A stretch of 64,000 bases of DNA from Pseudomonas sp. KU26590 (GTDB lineage: Bacteria; Pseudomonadota; Gammaproteobacteria; Pseudomonadales; Pseudomonadaceae): NCBI RefSeq assembly GCF_026153515.1, contig NZ_CP110644.1:3005501-3069500 (forward strand), read 5' to 3'. Of the stretch, positions 60,307 to 64,000 are shown piece after piece. A program made the translations under genes and the position numbers. A model generated the notes under the pieces. That model did not search any database, was not told the DNA's origin, and saw nothing but the letters and a program-made list of their open reading frames with translations. Position 1 is the stretch's first letter; each line of letters starts with the position of its first letter.

Positions 60307-63300
60307 AATCCTTGATCGGCAATGGCTGGCGACGCGCGGGTGGCGCTGTATGGCTTGTCGCCTTCGCAGCAGCGCTGGGCTGGCTTGTTTACACCTATGG
60401 CGCGAGGGTCGGACTGCCGGAGAGACATCAGCAAATCACGGCGTTTCTGTTGCTGATGGTGATCGCGCTGTTGGTGCAGACCCTTCCTCGTGTCCTGGCG
60501 CTGGTGAAAAGCCGCCGCAGCGTTGAGCGGCGGCAGGGTGACGGCGTATTCCCACCGGAGGAATCGTCATCCACGTCTGAAACCAAGAAACTCCCGGGCG
60601 TCGCTGAACTCCAGGAGCACCTCGACCACCAGTACACCGCGTTCCAGCGCACCTGCACCCGTTTCATTCTGGTCGTCGGCGAGCCCAAACAGATCGAGGC
60701 CATCGCGCCAGGCCTTGCCGACGCCCAGTGGCTTGAAGGCCAGAACACCGTGCTGCTCTGGGGCGGCAGCCCGCAATCCCAGCTCTGCAAAACCGCCACC
60801 CGTTGGCACGCGGTCACCCAGCGGCGCGGCCTGGACGGCGTGGTCTGGGCCCTCGATAAACAGCAAAGCGCCAACGCGGCGACAATGGCCAGTGGCGTCG
60901 CCGGTCTGCAGCAACTGGCGCGAACCGTGGGCTGGCAGTTGCCGCTGCACCTGTGGGAGGTCTGCGAAAGCCAATGGCCGCAGCACACCCGTCCGCGTGA
61001 GCCGGTTGGATCGTTGCTCTCCGCGCGCGTCACCGGGTCGCAGCTGGAAACGTCTCTTGCCCGTCTGGACGAGCCGCTGCGCAAACAGGGCCTGGACCAA
61101 ATGGAAGAAAACGCGGACCACGACTTTCTCTTGCGCTTGTCCCAACAGCTGAAAGCGGAGGGCATCGCCCGCTGGCGTCAGGCGCTGACGCCGTTGCTGG
61201 GCAAGTTTGCGCGTGGCGTATCGTTGAGCGGCCTGTGGTTCAGCTTGCCGGCGCAACCCACCCACGCCGCTGACCATTTGTGGCTGCCCGATCCAGCGTG
61301 GGCGGGCTTACTCCAAAACCAGTCACGCCAAACCCGCCGGCTGGGCTGGCCGGTCACGCGCATCAGCTACGCGCTTGCCCTCGGCGCGATGCTGATCTGG
61401 TTGACGGGCCAACTGCTGTCGTTTTCCACCCATCGCACGCAGATCCTTGAAATCAAGTCATCCCTCGCGGCCGTCCAACCTGCGGGCAATAGCGATGAGC
61501 AGTTGCTGGCCCTCAACGCGCTGATCCTCGAAATGGGTAGGCTGAAGGAACGCGCCCCGCGTGGCGAGCCGTGGTTCCAGCGCTTCGGGCTGAGCAAGAA
61601 CGATGCGCTGCTCGCAGGGATGTGGCCGGGCTATGTGGAGGCCAATAACCGGCTGATGCGAGACCCTGCGGCGCAGAACCTGGAGCGCCAGCTGGCATCG
61701 CTGGTGGCGTCGCCCGCCGACAGTCCACGGCGTGCCAAGGGCGCGCACAACGCTTATGTGCAGCTCAAGGCCTACCTGATGATGGCCCGGCCGGAGAAGG
61801 TAGATGCCGCGTTTCTGGTGACGGCTTTGGGTCATGCCGAACCGGCGCGAATGGGCGTATCACCGGGGTTGTGGAAAGGCCTGTCGCCGACGCTGTGGCA
61901 GTTTTACGCCGAGCAACTGGCGGCCAATCCGCAGTGGCGCATCGAGCCGGATGACGCACTGGTGGCCCAGGCGCGGCAGGTGTTGCTGGTGCAACTGGGG
62001 CAGCGCAACGGCGAAGCCAGCCTGTACCAGCAGGTGCTGGAGGCCGCCGCGACCCACGCTCCCGATCTTGGGGTTGAGCAGATGGTTGATGACAAAGAGG
62101 CGTGGCCGCTGTTTTTCACCGAGGCGCGGGTGCCGGGTGTGTTTACACGGCAAGCGTGGGAAGGGCAGGTGCGTCAGGCAATCGATGACATCGTCGAGGC
62201 CCGTCGCGAGCAGATCGACTGGGTGCTCAGTGATCGGGAAAGCAGCGTTGCGGACGCCTCGCCGGAACAGCTGCGAGCGCGCCTGACCGAGCGCTACTTT
62301 CATGACTATTCCGGCGCCTGGCTTGAGTTTCTCAACAGCGTGCAGTGGCGACGGGCCGACAGCCTCGCCGACGTCATCGATCAGCTGACGCTGATGAGCG
62401 ACGTCCGTCAGTCACCCTTGATTGCCTTCATGAACACCCTCGCGTGGCAGGGTCAGGCCGGCACTCGCAGTCAGGGGCTGAAGGACTCGCTGGTGCAGTC
62501 GGCGCAGAAGTTGATGGGCAGCGAACGCTCAATGCCGGTGCCTGCCATCAACCAGCAGCTCGACTCGCCGGCCGGGCCGCTGGATCCGACCTTCGGCCCG
62601 CTGCTGGGGTTGTTGGGCAAAGATCCGGAAGGCAAAAGCGGCGATGACGACCTCAGCCTGCAAGCGTTCCTGACCCGCGTGACCCGGGTGCGCCTGAAGT
62701 TGCAGCAGGTCAGTCACGCTGCCGATCCCCAGGGCATGACCCAGGCCATGGCGCAGACGGTGTTTCAGGGCAAGAACATCGACCTGACCGACACCCGCGC
62801 CTACGGCGAACTGTTGGCGGCCAGTCTCGGCGAGGAGTGGGACGGCGTGGCCCATGCGCTGTTCGTGCAGCCGCTGGATCAGGCATGGGGCAAGGTGCTC
62901 GAACCGTCGGCGGTCGCGCTGAACCGGCAGTGGCAGCAGACCGTTGTTGATCATTGGGACACGGCGTTTCTCGGCCGCTATCCCTTCGCCGCCACCGGCA
63001 GCGACGCCTCGTTGCCGATGCTGGGCAAGATGATCCGCGCCGACTCCGGGCGCATCGAGCAGTTCCTGCAGCGCGAACTGACCGGCGTGTTGCGCAAGGA
63101 CGGCGGCCGCTGGGTGGTGGACCCGGCCCATGGTCAGGCTTTGTTGATCAATCCGAAGTTTCTCGCGGCGGTCAACCAGCTGAGCCACCTGGCCGACGTG
63201 CTCTACACCGACGGCGGCATGGGCATCAACTTCGAACTGCAGGGCAAGGCGGTGCGCGACGTGGTGCAGACCACCTTCGTGCTCAACGGCGCGCGCCATC

Positions 63301-63668
63301 AGTACTTCAACCAGAAAGAAAGCTGGCAGCGCTTTGCCTGGCCCGGCAGCAGCGATTACCCCGGCGCCAGCCTGACCTGGACCAGCGTGCGCAGCGGCGA
63401 GCGTTTGTATGGCGATTTTGAGGGCGCATGGGGGCTGATCCGTCTGCTGGACACCGCCACCTTCACGGCGCTGGACGACAGCGACAGTCGCTACCGCATC
63501 AGCGTGCCGGCGCCGGATGGCCTGGACCTGACCTGGCACATGCGCACCGAGCTGGGCGCAGGACCGATGAGCCTGCTGGCGCTGCGCAATTTCAGATTGC
63601 CGCGACAGATCTTCCTCAACGGGATTGCCAGCGCACCAACGTTATCACGTGCCGAGGTGATCGAATGA
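60303..63668 (+). CDS. tssM: T6SS membrane-complex protein TssM (IcmF/VasK)
   Basis: An 1121-residue inner-membrane protein. N-terminal helices (about 12-32 and 44-66), a cytoplasmic part (about 70-345), a third helix (YALALGAMLIWLTGQLL, about 351-369) and a long periplasmic part ending with the VasK signature LTWHMRTELGAGPMSLLALR, FRLPRQIF. The NTPase P-loop expected near residue 125 is absent (FILVVGEPKQIEAI). It binds TssL and normally TssJ; no TssJ gene is in the window. ATGA overlaps on both sides. Confidence 0.9.
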   Translation: MKSLIGNGWRRAGGAVWLVAFAAALGWLVYTYGARVGLPERHQQITAFLLLMVIALLVQTLPRVLALVKSRRSVERRQGDGVFPPEESSSTSETKKLPGVAELQEHLDHQYTAFQRTCTRFILVVGEPKQIEAIAPGLADAQWLEGQNTVLLWGGSPQSQLCKTATRWHAVTQRRGLDGVVWALDKQQSANAATMASGVAGLQQLARTVGWQLPLHLWEVCESQWPQHTRPREPVGSLLSARVTGSQLETSLARLDEPLRKQGLDQMEENADHDFLLRLSQQLKAEGIARWRQALTPLLGKFARGVSLSGLWFSLPAQPTHAADHLWLPDPAWAGLLQNQSRQTRRLGWPVTRISYALALGAMLIWLTGQLLSFSTHRTQILEIKSSLAAVQPAGNSDEQLLALNALILEMGRLKERAPRGEPWFQRFGLSKNDALLAGMWPGYVEANNRLMRDPAAQNLERQLASLVASPADSPRRAKGAHNAYVQLKAYLMMARPEKVDAAFLVTALGHAEPARMGVSPGLWKGLSPTLWQFYAEQLAANPQWRIEPDDALVAQARQVLLVQLGQRNGEASLYQQVLEAAATHAPDLGVEQMVDDKEAWPLFFTEARVPGVFTRQAWEGQVRQAIDDIVEARREQIDWVLSDRESSVADASPEQLRARLTERYFHDYSGAWLEFLNSVQWRRADSLADVIDQLTLMSDVRQSPLIAFMNTLAWQGQAGTRSQGLKDSLVQSAQKLMGSERSMPVPAINQQLDSPAGPLDPTFGPLLGLLGKDPEGKSGDDDLSLQAFLTRVTRVRLKLQQVSHAADPQGMTQAMAQTVFQGKNIDLTDTRAYGELLAASLGEEWDGVAHALFVQPLDQAWGKVLEPSAVALNRQWQQTVVDHWDTAFLGRYPFAATGSDASLPMLGKMIRADSGRIEQFLQRELTGVLRKDGGRWVVDPAHGQALLINPKFLAAVNQLSHLADVLYTDGGMGINFELQGKAVRDVVQTTFVLNGARHQYFNQKESWQRFAWPGSSDYPGASLTWTSVRSGERLYGDFEGAWGLIRLLDTATFTALDDSDSRYRISVPAPDGLDLTWHMRTELGAGPMSLLALRNFRLPRQIFLNGIASAPTLSRAEVIE

Positions 63669-64000
63669 GCCTGCAAGCGTTGATCGCCACGACGCTGGGT
63701 GACCGCGACGCCGCAGGGATCGCCAAGGCCCACGCCACGGAATGGGCGTCATGGCTGACGCCGATCAGCGCCGAGTCTCCGGCCGGCCAGGACCCGGGCT
63801 ATGACGATGATTTCCAGAGCATGCGCGAGGAGGTCAACAAGCTCTCCGGGGCGGACGCCGATCGGATCATCGTGCTGGCGGAAAAACTGCTCAAAGGCAC
63901 GTGCAAGGACCTGCGCGTGCTCACCTATTACCTGTGGGCGCGTCTGCAGCGGGACGGCGAAGCCGGATTCGCGCAGGGCTTGAATCTGCTGGCGGCCATC
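63665..64000 (+). CDS. tssA: TssA-like protein, N-terminal part (cut by window edge)
   Basis: Only the first 112 codons are visible. The ImpA-N motif is LTPISAESPAGQDPGYDDDF, followed by CKDLRVLTYYLWARLQRDGE. TssA proteins initiate tube and sheath assembly or cap the sheath. ATG overlaps the tssM stop by 4 bases. The C-terminal type (TssA1/TssA2 class) cannot be seen. Confidence 0.85.
   Translation, partial: MSLQALIATTLGDRDAAGIAKAHATEWASWLTPISAESPAGQDPGYDDDFQSMREEVNKLSGADADRIIVLAEKLLKGTCKDLRVLTYYLWARLQRDGEAGFAQGLNLLAAI

Overview
The window comes from the chromosome of a fluorescent Pseudomonas, most likely the P. fluorescens group. This rests on high-GC codon use, many REP-type intergenic repeats (cores like GACCGGCTTTAGCCGGGA and TAGGAGCGCGCTTGCCCGCG), and the mix of genes: IclR-linked PotABC-type transporter, E. 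coli-type hemB, Dps, RES/Xre toxin-antitoxin, pxp operon and a large type VI secretion locus. The species assignment is an inference from repeats and gene content, not from a marker gene.

Layout. 1-2983: a PotA/PotB-like ABC transporter operon running off the left edge, divergent from an IclR regulator. 3250-12643: housekeeping and accessory genes (chemoreceptor, RlmI-like methyltransferase, PITA-like acetyltransferase, MFS transporter, Zn-type HemB, a DedA-rhodanese fusion, Dps, an MscS-type channel with a cyclic-nucleotide domain). 12844-20741: a secreted MBL-fold hydrolase, then a regulatory island: winged-helix/STAND-like ATPase, FixJ-type response regulator, a pseudokinase-GAF-histidine kinase, an AraC protein and a LysR protein. 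20742-21830: about 1.1 kb of nested inverted repeats. 21831-27257: DoxX, ABM-domain membrane protein and Tat-type amidohydrolase in one overlapping operon, then a YcaC-type hydrolase, an SRPBCC protein and a RibD-like reductase. 27340-31478: LysR regulator and the divergent pxpA-BCCP-(collapsed biotin carboxylase)-pxpB-pxpC operon. 31585-34930: tRNA-Asn, a 209-bp tandem REP array, a Fur-box TonB receptor and a 136-bp tandem REP array. 35040-40048: RES/Xre toxin-antitoxin, DUF72, GGDEF and GapN.

40435 to the right edge is a T6SS cluster, all on the + strand: tssB, tssC, tssK, tssL, an OmpA-domain anchor, hcp, tssH/clpV, vgrG, a class 3 lipase effector, five tandem paralogous lipoproteins (probable immunity proteins), PAAR, an unknown two-helix membrane protein, tssM and the start of tssA. 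tssB/C form the sheath, ClpV recycles it, TssK/L/M with the OmpA protein form baseplate connector and envelope anchor, and Hcp/VgrG/PAAR/lipase are the exported payload. tssE, tssF, tssG and tssJ are not in the window and may lie beyond the right edge.

The most noteworthy points are the effector/immunity cassette, where an AT-richer five-copy lipoprotein array contains a 51-codon chimera of an immunity signal peptide and the lipase C-terminus; a biotin carboxylase gene reduced to 49 codons inside an otherwise intact operon; a decayed REP element read in frame inside the T6SS OmpA protein; a histidine kinase carrying a kinase domain without its nucleotide-binding residues; and three separate tandem REP arrays with different periods.
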